Of a stretch of 5,680 nt of DNA, positions 1 through 5,680 are shown in pieces. The notes below the pieces were generated by a model. It saw only the letters and a list, made by a program, of their open reading frames with translations, did no database searches and was not told the origin of the DNA. Each line of letters begins with the position of its first letter. The first letter of the stretch is position 1. This DNA comes from an uncultured Gammaproteobacteria bacterium. GTDB lineage: Bacteria > Pseudomonadota > Gammaproteobacteria > Arenicellales > Poriferihabitantaceae. The position numbers and the translations under genes are program-made. The stretch covers positions 1-5,680 of the forward strand of contig CALIFM010000003.1 in the NCBI GenBank assembly GCA_938021685.1, given 5' to 3'.

Positions 1-710
1 ATTGCGCTCAGTGATGTTTCTGCTTGGCCATCTGCAGCAAAATTATCTGTCGCAAGCCATTTTTCAAAAATATCGCGCACCTCAGGCCATTCATCATCCA
101 AAATCGAATACCAAGCTGTGTCTCGGTTCATGCCTTTAAAAATGAGGTGGTTGTAAAACACACCCTCAAAGCGGAAACCTAAACGCCGTGCGGCGGCGCG
201 TGATTTTTCATTCAGCGCATTGCAACGCCATTGCATGCGGCGATAACCCAAATCATCCATAGCGTAGCGAATCATTAAGTACAATGCCTCGGTCGCGGCA
301 CGAGTGCGCTGTAATTCCGGGCCAAACCAAATGTGGCCAATCTCGGTGACGCCATTTTGTGCATTAATGTCTAGAAAGCTAGCTTGGCCACTAATATTGC
401 CGGTATCTAAAGACCGAATCGCGTAAAAAACCGGATCAAAGCTAGCTGACTGCTGCTTGATAGTAGCAGTATAAGCCTCTTGTGATGGCCAAGGGTCATA
501 GGCTAAATAATCCCAAATTTTCAAGCTTTCTGCACTGCCATGACCGGAAGCAAATAAATCCGCACTGTGCATCCGCGCATCTTGCGGCTCTAGTTGAGCA
601 TATTCACCCTTAAGCACAGTACGCGCAGGCACCAAGGCCGGCGGTGGGCTGGATACTTTCTCACCTGATAAGGGTCGAGCAAACACTTTTTCATCTTGTG
701 GTTTAAGCAT
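1..710 (-). CDS. GNAT family N-acetyltransferase, RimJ/RimL type (C-terminus cut by window edge)
   Basis: An open minus-strand frame runs from an ATG at 710 to the left edge without a stop, giving 236 complete codons. The protein reads as a GNAT acetyltransferase of the Acetyltransf_3 (RimJ/RimL-like) group, a cytoplasmic enzyme that moves an acetyl group from acetyl-CoA to an amine. Visible landmarks are the core strand EIGHIWFG (residues 123-130), followed by QRTRAATEA (134-142) in the place of the acetyl-CoA pyrophosphate loop. Further on come a GYRR-x-QWRCNALN segment and an SRAAARRLGFRFEGVF segment, which are typical late GNAT motifs. Relatives are usually about 200-240 residues, so only a short tail is probably missing. 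The first 30 or so residues are proline-rich and precede the conserved domain, so a later start is possible, although M1 is the first ATG in frame. The acceptor is unknown. The gene is divergent from the transporter operon and need not be functionally linked to it. Confidence 0.9.
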   Translation of the reverse strand, partial: MLKPQDEKVFARPLSGEKVSSPPPALVPARTVLKGEYAQLEPQDARMHSADLFASGHGSAESLKIWDYLAYDPWPSQEAYTATIKQQSASFDPVFYAIRSLDTGNISGQASFLDINAQNGVTEIGHIWFGPELQRTRAATEALYLMIRYAMDDLGYRRMQWRCNALNEKSRAAARRLGFRFEGVFYNHLIFKGMNRDTAWYSILDDEWPEVRDIFEKWLATDNFAADGQAETSLSA

Positions 711-826
711 AATAAAAACGTGCCTGCTGATTGTAAGAATTGAACACAAAGAATAATTGTAAGGCAACGCTAACGCAATAGCCAACAGCATGATCATCAT
801 AAGACCAGCCGCTAATCGAGTGGTGG

Positions 827-855
827 TTGGCATTGACAAAGCGGCGCTATATACT
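827..855 (+). promoter_or_regulatory. Candidate sigma70 promoter for the transporter operon
   Basis: TTGGCA at 827-832 and TATACT at 850-855 are separated by 17 bases. Each hexamer matches the sigma70 consensus at five of six positions. Transcription would start near 862, leaving an untranslated leader of about 115 bases before the binding-protein ATG at 978. A full TTGACA also lies at 833-838, but no good -10 element sits 16-18 bases beyond it. The same DNA (827-843) has GG and GC dinucleotides at the spacing of a sigma54 -24/-12 element, with poor flanking matches. The call rests on sequence pattern only. Confidence 0.55.
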
Positions 856-890
856 TAACTAAACGTATAAAAGAGCATATTCATACAAAT

Positions 891-910
891 CTAGGTCAGC
901 CTAGGTTTAG
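891..910 (+). repeat. Tandem 10-bp direct repeat with CTAGGT core, possible operator
   Basis: CTAGGT occurs at 891-896 and again at 901-906, exactly 10 bases apart, so both copies lie on the same face of the helix. The repeat overlaps the region where the -35 element of the second candidate promoter should be. It also lies downstream of the start predicted for the first promoter. Such placement suits a regulator-binding site, but the repeat is short and could be chance. Confidence 0.3.
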
Positions 911-920
911 CTCATATAAT
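892..920 (+). promoter_or_regulatory. Second candidate promoter with perfect -10 and weak -35
   Basis: TATAAT at 915-920 is a perfect sigma70 -10 hexamer. The hexamer 17 bases upstream, TAGGTC at 892-897, is a poor -35 element. A promoter of this form often needs an activator, and the tandem CTAGGT repeat at 891-910 occupies the -35 region. Transcription would start near 927, about 50 bases before the binding-protein ATG. A TATAAT in AT-rich spacer DNA can occur by chance. Confidence 0.4.
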
Positions 921-977
921 CATAATGACGTTAATGCCAGCAACTCTGGCCTCCTTAGACTTTAAAGATACGAACAC

Positions 978-2174
978 ATGAAGAAAACCAAACAACTCCT
1001 TACGTCCACTTTCATTGCTGCATCATTGGCTGTGGCCTCCGCCAACAGCTATGCCGATGGCGTGAAAATCGGCTTTGTCACCACCCTCACTACCCCTGCG
1101 GGCGTGATCGGAGAAGACATGCAGAATGCTGCCAACTTAGCTCTTGAGCATTTAGGCGGAAAAATGGCTGACCAAGACGTTGAGCTAATTTTTGAAGACG
1201 ACGGTTTTAAGCCCGAAATTGGCAAACAAAAAACCGACAAACTGGTAAAGAAAGACAAAGTAGACTTCGTGTCTGGTTATATCTGGTCACATGTTTTGAT
1301 GGCTTCGGCCAAGAGCGTGCTGGACGCAGGTAAGTTTTTGATCAGTGCCAATGCAGGGCCCTCACAGATGGCAGGCAAAGGTTGCGATAGCAACTTCTTT
1401 TCAACCTCGTGGCAGAATGATCAAACACCCATGGCAATGGGCGAAGTGCTGAACACTCAAGGAGTAAAGTCGCTGTATGTAATGGTACCCAACTATGCCG
1501 CCGGAAAAAACATGGCTGCAGGTGTTGAGCGCACCTTTAAAGGCGAGATTGTCGGCAAAGACATGACAAAGTGGGGCAAAGACAAGCAGCTAGACTTTTC
1601 AGCTGAATTGGCCAAGGCTAAAGCCTCGGGCGCTGATGGCTTGTTCGTATTCTACCCAGGCAGCGCAGGCGGTGCGTTTATCAAGCAATACCAGCAAGCG
1701 GGCTTGAAAGATAGCTTACCGCTGTACACCGTATTCACTGTGGATTCGATCTCACTGCCTAAATTGCAAGCGGCGGATATGCAAGGTGTCATGGGTTCAA
1801 AAAGCACCATGTTCTGGGGCCCTGACTTAGATAATGCCGCCAACATAAAGTTTGTATCTGACTTCAAAGCCAAGCACGGTAAATATCCTTCTTTTTATGC
1901 CGCCCAATCGTATGATTCAATCATGTTGATCGACAGTGCCTTGCGTGCCACGGGCGGCAAAGTGGACGACGAAGATGCACTACGTGCAGCGATGGAAAAA
2001 GCGGACTTCGATTCGGTACGCGGCGATTTCACCTACGGCAACAATCACATGCCTGTGCAAAACTTTTACTTACGCGAAGTAGTGGCTGATGCTGACGGTA
2101 ATTGGACTACCCAGATTTCTGAAACCGTTTACGAAGCGCATCAAGATCCGTATGCGGCAGATTGCCAATTATAG
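978..2174 (+). CDS. ABC transporter periplasmic substrate-binding protein, HAAT/Peripla_BP_6 family, probable aromatic-compound type
   Basis: This 398-residue protein is the solute receptor of the importer and acts in the periplasm. Residues 1-26 form a Sec signal peptide with a basic start (MKKTK), a hydrophobic core and a likely cut after SYA-26. There is no lipobox cysteine. The mature part is a type I periplasmic-binding fold. Likely ligand-cleft segments by family analogy are GYIWS (100-104), SANAGPS (123-129), FYPGSAGG (225-232) and SFYAAQSYDS (305-314). The FSTSWQNDQTP stretch (141-151) and the C-terminal VRGDFTYGNNHMPVQNFYLREV region recall the R. palustris CouP (RPA1789) subgroup, which binds hydroxycinnamates and related aromatic acids, more than LivJ/LivK. 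That assignment is from memory of the family, so the substrate is inferred. Cys136 and Cys396 could form a disulfide. The Shine-Dalgarno sequence before the ATG is weak (only an AAAGA tract). The gene heads the operon. Confidence 0.93.
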   Translation: MKKTKQLLTSTFIAASLAVASANSYADGVKIGFVTTLTTPAGVIGEDMQNAANLALEHLGGKMADQDVELIFEDDGFKPEIGKQKTDKLVKKDKVDFVSGYIWSHVLMASAKSVLDAGKFLISANAGPSQMAGKGCDSNFFSTSWQNDQTPMAMGEVLNTQGVKSLYVMVPNYAAGKNMAAGVERTFKGEIVGKDMTKWGKDKQLDFSAELAKAKASGADGLFVFYPGSAGGAFIKQYQQAGLKDSLPLYTVFTVDSISLPKLQAADMQGVMGSKSTMFWGPDLDNAANIKFVSDFKAKHGKYPSFYAAQSYDSIMLIDSALRATGGKVDDEDALRAAMEKADFDSVRGDFTYGNNHMPVQNFYLREVVADADGNWTTQISETVYEAHQDPYAADCQL

Positions 2175-2196
2175 GTTGCCTTAAACGATAGCTTTC

Positions 2197-2233
2197 AGCC
2201 CGACTTTCGCGCAAGCGGCGGTCGGGCTTTGTT
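2197..2233 (+). terminator. Intercistronic stem-loop, attenuating terminator or mRNA stabiliser
   Basis: AGCCCGAC (2197-2204) pairs perfectly with GTCGGGCT (2221-2228). Inside the loop a second short helix, CGC/GCG (2208-2210 with 2215-2217), is closed by a GCAA tetraloop of the GNRA type. A short, interrupted T run (TTTGTT, about 2228-2233) follows. The structure lies 22 bases after the binding-protein stop and before the first permease. Partial termination here, or protection of the upstream mRNA from 3' decay, would leave more binding protein than membrane parts. The weak T run suggests that termination is incomplete. Confidence 0.75.
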
Positions 2234-2264
2234 ATATTTAGCCTCTTGAATTTCATTTAAACCG

Positions 2265-3185
2265 ATGGATTGGCAACTGTTAATCACCCAGATGCTGAAT
2301 GGCTTACAGCTAGGCCTGTTGCTGTTTTTAGTAGCGTCTGGGCTGACCTTGATCTTCGGCATCATGGACTTCATCAACTTGTCGCACGGTTCGTTTTATA
2401 TGCTGGGTGCTTTTATCTGCTCCAGTATCACCGCCAAAACCGGTTCTTTATTTATCGGCATTGTGCTGGCCGTACTGGTGGTGTTTTGCATCGGCGCATT
2501 GGTTGAGCGACTTATCGCCCGCAAGCTGTATCAAAACGATCACCTCGATCATGTGCTGGTCACCTTTGGGCTAATCTTGGTATTTGACACCCTAGCACAC
2601 CTAATTTGGGGGTCACAAGGTCGTATAATCTCTCTACCTGATAGCCTTAACGGGCAAATCAATTTAGGTAGTTTGGTGCTACCGAGCTACCGCTTACTGA
2701 TCATTGGGGCGGGCTTAACTGTCGCCATTGGCTTATACTTCTTGGTCACCCGCTCGCGCCTCGGCATGCGTATTCGCGCAGGTGCATCTAATCGGCAAAT
2801 GGTGTCGGCGCTAGGCGTAGACATTGATCGCTTATACCTCATCGTATTTGCGCTTGGTGCAGCGCTAGCGGGATTGGCGGGCATGCTGATCGCCCCCATT
2901 ACCGAAGCCAGCATTGGCATGGGCAACGAGATCATCATTATCGCTTTTGTCGTGGTCATCGTTGGTGGCATTGGCTCAGTGAAAGGCGCATTTTATGCCG
3001 CTCTATTGATCGGCTTTATCGACACTCTTGGCCGTTCATATTTAGGCGACTTACTAGCACTGTTCTTGTCTAGCCAAAACGCCGAAACCGCTGCGCCTGC
3101 TTTGTCTGCCATGCTTATTTATATCTTGATGGCTGCCGTACTGGCATTCAGGCCGCAAGGCTTGTTTCCACCCAGCAATAGTTAA
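2265..3185 (+). CDS. ABC transporter permease, LivH family
   Basis: This 306-residue inner-membrane protein is one half of the translocation channel, pairing with the next gene product. It opens with the LivH hallmark GLTLIFGIMDFINLSHGSF (residues 26-44). Hydrophobic stretches lie roughly at 5-31, 37-55, 60-80, 97-116, 137-160, 186-210, 222-250 and 277-297, giving about eight membrane segments. The cytoplasmic loop LGMRIRAGASNRQMVSALGVD (within 166-186) followed by ALAGLAGML is the counterpart of the EAA coupling loop that contacts an ATPase. IIIIAFVVVIVGGIGSVKGAF (223-243) is another typical LivH segment. An in-frame TGA at 2247-2249 and no other start codon between fix the ATG at 2265. No convincing Shine-Dalgarno sequence precedes it. 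The length is usual for LivH. It lies 90 bases after the binding-protein gene, beyond the stem-loop. Family membership is secure; the substrate is not shown by this protein. Confidence 0.93.
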   Translation: MDWQLLITQMLNGLQLGLLLFLVASGLTLIFGIMDFINLSHGSFYMLGAFICSSITAKTGSLFIGIVLAVLVVFCIGALVERLIARKLYQNDHLDHVLVTFGLILVFDTLAHLIWGSQGRIISLPDSLNGQINLGSLVLPSYRLLIIGAGLTVAIGLYFLVTRSRLGMRIRAGASNRQMVSALGVDIDRLYLIVFALGAALAGLAGMLIAPITEASIGMGNEIIIIAFVVVIVGGIGSVKGAFYAALLIGFIDTLGRSYLGDLLALFLSSQNAETAAPALSAMLIYILMAAVLAFRPQGLFPPSNS

Positions 3186-3197
3186 TCAGCAAGCATC

Positions 3198-4211
3198 ATG
3201 CGCGGCGAACAAGCTTCTTCTTGGCCAAGTCATTTACTAGCCAGATTAAAAGGCAACCTACCTAATCAGGTTTATTTTGCACTGGTTATCGCTCTGCTAA
3301 TCGCGCCGTGGTTGATTAACGCCCTAGATCAAAGCTTTTATCTCGATCTGCTTACCCGCGCCTTAATTATCGCCATTGCCGTGGCCAGCCTCAATCTCAT
3401 CATCGGCTTTGGCGGCATGGTTAGCTTGGGCCACGCTGCCTTCTTGGGCATCGGCGCCTACTGCGTAGGCATTCCGACGTATTACGAGCAATTTAATGGC
3501 TTTGTTCATTTAGGCTTAGCGGTACTTTGCAGTGCACTATTTGCCTTGCTCACCGGCCTGATTTGTCTGCGAACTAAAGCCGTGTATTTCATCATGATCA
3601 CGCTGGCCTTCGCGCAAATGCTGTACTTCACGCTAGTCAGCTTGGATGAATATGGCGCAGACGACGGTTTGGTTATCTACCAACGCAGCGAGTTCCCGGG
3701 CATCTTCGATATCGAAAACCCCACTACCTTGTATTACGCCGTACTGCTGTTTTTACTCGGCTGCTTATATCTCACCCATCGCATGATGCACGCCCGCTTT
3801 GGCCGTGTGCTACAAGGCTGCAAACACAATGAACAGCGTATGCAAGCTTTAGGCTTTCTCACCTACAAATACAAGCTCATTGCCTACGTGATTGCCGGCA
3901 CTATGGCAGGCGTGGCAGGGTTTTTCTTGGGCAACTTTACCAACTTCATCAGCCCTGAAATGATGGACTGGACCCACTCAGCTGAGCTGATCTTCATGCT
4001 AGTGATCGGCGGCACTGGCATCCTGTTTGGCCCTGTGGTGGGCGCAGTCTTGTTTTTACTGTTGGAAGAATGGTTATCTGGCTTTAGTGTTTACTGGCAT
4101 TTAATCTTGGGCCTCATGCTAATTGCCTTAGTAGTGTTCGGCAAAGGTGGCGTGCATGGCCTGCTTAGCCTTGGCAGCAATCGAGGCAGCCAACAAAATA
4201 CCACCACTTAG
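3198..4211 (+). CDS. ABC transporter permease, LivM family
   Basis: This 337-residue inner-membrane protein is the second channel subunit. After a hydrophilic N-terminus of about 24 residues, hydrophobic stretches begin at about residue 25. The LivM hallmark LNLIIGFGGMVSLGHAAF occupies residues 65-82. The cytoplasmic coupling-loop counterpart is FGRVLQGCKHNEQRMQALGF (201-220), followed by a hydrophobic segment with AGTMAGVAGFFLG. VIGGTGILFGPVVGA lies further on, where family members have a conserved glycine-rich membrane segment. The tail GSNRGSQQNTTT is polar and probably cytoplasmic. The start is 12 bases after the upstream stop and has no strong Shine-Dalgarno sequence, so translation is likely coupled to the preceding permease. 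The length is usual for LivM. The product should pair with the LivH-type subunit and bind the two ATPases encoded downstream. Confidence 0.93.
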   Translation: MRGEQASSWPSHLLARLKGNLPNQVYFALVIALLIAPWLINALDQSFYLDLLTRALIIAIAVASLNLIIGFGGMVSLGHAAFLGIGAYCVGIPTYYEQFNGFVHLGLAVLCSALFALLTGLICLRTKAVYFIMITLAFAQMLYFTLVSLDEYGADDGLVIYQRSEFPGIFDIENPTTLYYAVLLFLLGCLYLTHRMMHARFGRVLQGCKHNEQRMQALGFLTYKYKLIAYVIAGTMAGVAGFFLGNFTNFISPEMMDWTHSAELIFMLVIGGTGILFGPVVGAVLFLLLEEWLSGFSVYWHLILGLMLIALVVFGKGGVHGLLSLGSNRGSQQNTTT

Positions 4212-4212
4212 T

Positions 4213-4956
4213 ATGGCCAGCATTTTGCAAACTCATGATTTGCACAAAAGCTTCGGTGCGCTGGTAGCCACCGACAGTGTTAGCCTTACAGTGCAAACAG
4301 GTGAAGTGCACGCTATTGTCGGCCCCAACGGTGCAGGTAAAACCACATTGCTATCATTATTATCTGGCAGCCTCAAACCCGATAGCGGCCGCATCGAATT
4401 TAATGGCAAAGATGTCACCCGCACCCCCGCGCACAAACGCGTACGACTGGGCCTAGCGCGCTCGTTTCAAATCACCAGTTTAATCTTGCCAATGACCGTG
4501 CTGGAAAATGTGATGTTAGCAGTACAAGGCACCACGGGACATTCGCTTAAATTTTGGTCACCTGTCAGCAAAGAAAAAGATACTCAGACCCAAGCAATGC
4601 ATTTTTTGCAAGCGGTCAAACTGCAAGACAAAAGCCAGCATTTGGCCGATGCCCTTTCACACGGCGAGCAGCGTCAGTTAGAGATTGCTATTGCTTTAGC
4701 TTTAAAGCCAAAATTATTGCTGCTAGACGAACCCATGGCTGGCATGAGCAAAGAAGAAACGCGTAAAATGATCGATTTGTTGCGAGACCTAAAAGGCGAC
4801 ATCACTATCTTGTTAGTGGAGCACGACATGGATGCGGTGTTTGCCTTGGCCGATCGCACCTCCGTGCTGGTAGAGGGTGGACTGATTGCCACTGGCACCA
4901 CGGAGGAAATTCGTAGCAATACCGAAGTGCAACAAGCCTATTTAGGCGAAGCCTAG
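4213..4956 (+). CDS. ABC transporter ATP-binding protein, LivG family
   Basis: This 247-residue cytoplasmic ATPase powers the importer as a heterodimer with the next gene product. All nucleotide-binding motifs are present: Walker A GPNGAGKTT (37-45), Q-loop Gln86 in RSFQI, signature LSHGEQ (148-153), Walker B KLLLLDEP (167-174) and switch His204 in VEHD. The C-terminal VQQAYLGEA matches the small tail domain typical of Liv ATPases (BCA_ABC_TP_C). The frame is open further upstream to an ATG at 4147. I chose 4213 because the homologous sequence begins at MASILQTHDLHKSFG, and because the longer version would overlap the LivM-type gene by 65 bases with a low-complexity leader. With this choice the ATG lies one base after the preceding stop, a typical coupled junction. 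The start has no clear Shine-Dalgarno sequence of its own. Confidence 0.93.
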   Translation: MASILQTHDLHKSFGALVATDSVSLTVQTGEVHAIVGPNGAGKTTLLSLLSGSLKPDSGRIEFNGKDVTRTPAHKRVRLGLARSFQITSLILPMTVLENVMLAVQGTTGHSLKFWSPVSKEKDTQTQAMHFLQAVKLQDKSQHLADALSHGEQRQLEIAIALALKPKLLLLDEPMAGMSKEETRKMIDLLRDLKGDITILLVEHDMDAVFALADRTSVLVEGGLIATGTTEEIRSNTEVQQAYLGEA

Positions 4957-4958
4957 TT

Positions 4959-5663
4959 ATGAGCTTAGTCGTTAACAACATCAACACCTTTTACGGCCGC
5001 AGCCAAGTGCTGTTTGACTTAAGCCTAGAGATCAAGACAGGCAGCGTCACCACTTTGCTGGGCCGCAATGGCATGGGCAAAACCACCACCGTTAATAGCA
5101 TCATCGGCAACTTAGCCTGCCAAAGCGGCAAGATCATATATAACGACCAAACCATCAGCGGCTTACGTGCCTTTCAAATTGCACAAAAAGGAATCGGCTT
5201 GGTGCCCGAAGGGCGGCAGATTTTCCCCAACTTAAACGTGCGCGAGAACCTGATGGCCACCGCCGCCAACTATGCCGATGCAGCCGACCCATGGACGCTG
5301 GACAAAGTACTGGATTTGTTCCCTGCCTTAGCGCAGCGCTTAAGCAATATGGGTAATCAACTCTCAGGCGGTGAACAACAAATGCTAGCCATCGGCCGTG
5401 CACTCATGCTAAACCCCGAACTGCTTATTTTAGACGAAGCCACCGAAGGCTTAGCGCCACTGGTTCGCCAGCAAATCTGGCAGCAGCTGGACGAGATCAA
5501 ACGCACCGGCATTTCGATTTTACTGATCGATAAAAACCTCGACGACATCTGCAAGGTTGCGGACTACCATTATATTATCGAAAAAGGGCAAGCTGTTTGG
5601 AAGGGTGATTCAGCGCAGCTTCTAGACAACCCAAAGCTTAAGGAGCGCTATTTAGGAGTGTGA
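4959..5663 (+). CDS. ABC transporter ATP-binding protein, LivF family
   Basis: This 234-residue cytoplasmic ATPase is the partner of the LivG-type subunit. Walker A is GRNGMGKTT (35-43), the signature is LSGGEQQ (135-141) and Walker B is LLILDEA (155-161), followed by the LivF-typical TEGLAP. The Q-loop position reads GLVPEGRQIF (80-89), the LivF hallmark, which has Glu84 where most ABC ATPases have Gln. The switch histidine is replaced: the segment reads LLIDKN (188-193), where LivF proteins usually have VEQN and LivG has VEHD. The protein ends in RYLGV, like the YLG ending of its partner. The ATG is 2 bases after the upstream stop, and AGGCGA at 4944-4949 gives a fair ribosome site 9 bases before it, the best in the operon. 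The length is normal for LivF. Confidence 0.93.
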   Translation: MSLVVNNINTFYGRSQVLFDLSLEIKTGSVTTLLGRNGMGKTTTVNSIIGNLACQSGKIIYNDQTISGLRAFQIAQKGIGLVPEGRQIFPNLNVRENLMATAANYADAADPWTLDKVLDLFPALAQRLSNMGNQLSGGEQQMLAIGRALMLNPELLILDEATEGLAPLVRQQIWQQLDEIKRTGISILLIDKNLDDICKVADYHYIIEKGQAVWKGDSAQLLDNPKLKERYLGV

Positions 5664-5680
5664 CCATCAAAACCACTAGG
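5660..5680 (+). CDS. Possible start of a further operon gene (seven codons visible)
   Basis: A GTG at 5660-5662 overlaps the TGA stop of the LivF-type gene, and the frame stays open to the window end, reading MTIKTTR. Overlaps of this kind are common within operons. AGGAG at 5654-5658 lies just upstream, but only one base before the GTG, which is too close for normal spacing. No other ATG, GTG or TTG appears in the last 17 bases. No function can be inferred. A start beyond the window, or no gene at all, remains possible. Confidence 0.25.

Noticed and set aside
375..447. Repeated AAAGCTAGCT (375-384 and 438-447)
   Set aside because: Both copies lie in the acetyltransferase coding sequence and each encodes Ala-Ser-Phe in the same frame. 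Codon choice explains the repeat.
739..767. Minus-strand promoter for the acetyltransferase (TTGCCT at 762-767, TTCAAT at 739-744, 17-base spacer)
   Set aside because: Each hexamer matches at only four of six positions, and other equally weak pairs exist nearby, so no single promoter can be called.
790..797. Palindrome ATGATCAT in the intergenic region
   Set aside because: It is only 8 bases long, has no partner site and no link to a recognisable regulator motif.
2270..2506. Plus-strand open frame of 78 codons inside the LivH-type gene
   Set aside because: It is out of frame within a strongly conserved permease, has no recognisable domain and an implausible composition.
4147..4212. Upstream extension of the LivG-type ATPase to the ATG at 4147
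   Set aside because: The added 22 residues are alanine-rich, overlap the LivM-type coding sequence and have no counterpart in LivG proteins. The ATG at 4213, one base after the preceding stop, gives the normal N-terminus.
4554..4766. Plus-strand open frame of 70 codons inside the LivG-type gene
   Set aside because: It overlaps the signature and Walker B coding region in another frame and has no independent support.
1049..5554. Several minus-strand open frames of 60-94 codons inside the transporter genes
   Set aside because: Each lies wholly or largely opposite a well-supported coding sequence and shows no recognisable domain. They look like shadows of the real genes' codon use.

Overview
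The window looks like part of a proteobacterial chromosome, probably a gammaproteobacterium. I infer this from the gene families, a base composition near 50% GC by eye, and sigma70-like promoter elements; the genus cannot be read from it. It contains one clear system, a complete five-gene ABC importer of the branched-chain amino acid (HAAT/Liv) class. A divergent acetyltransferase gene lies on its left and runs off the edge.

Layout: positions 1-710 hold a minus-strand GNAT N-acetyltransferase of the RimJ/RimL type, with its C-terminus cut off by the window edge. Positions 711-977 are a divergent intergenic region with two candidate promoters for the rightward operon and a tandem 10-bp repeat. 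From 978 onward all genes point right: a periplasmic solute-binding protein (978-2174), an intercistronic stem-loop (2197-2233), a LivH-type permease (2265-3185), a LivM-type permease (3198-4211), a LivG-type ATPase (4213-4956) and a LivF-type ATPase (4959-5663). The four membrane and ATPase genes are packed with gaps of 12, 1 and 2 bases. A further gene may begin at a GTG overlapping the last stop codon, but only seven codons are visible.

How it works together: the exported binding protein captures a solute in the periplasm and delivers it to the LivH/LivM membrane heterodimer, and ATP hydrolysis by the LivG/LivF heterodimer drives import. The binding protein does not resemble true leucine-binding proteins most closely. 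Its sequence pattern recalls the subgroup that includes Rhodopseudomonas palustris CouP (RPA1789), which binds aromatic, lignin-derived acids. Aromatic-acid uptake is therefore the best guess, but the substrate is not proven by sequence. The stem-loop after the binding-protein gene would let that protein be made in excess over the membrane parts, as is common in ABC operons.

I see no mobile element, CRISPR array, RNA gene or clearly novel system. The most notable details are the overlapping promoter signals, the generally poor Shine-Dalgarno sequences, and a LivF-type ATPase lacking the canonical Q-loop glutamine and switch histidine.
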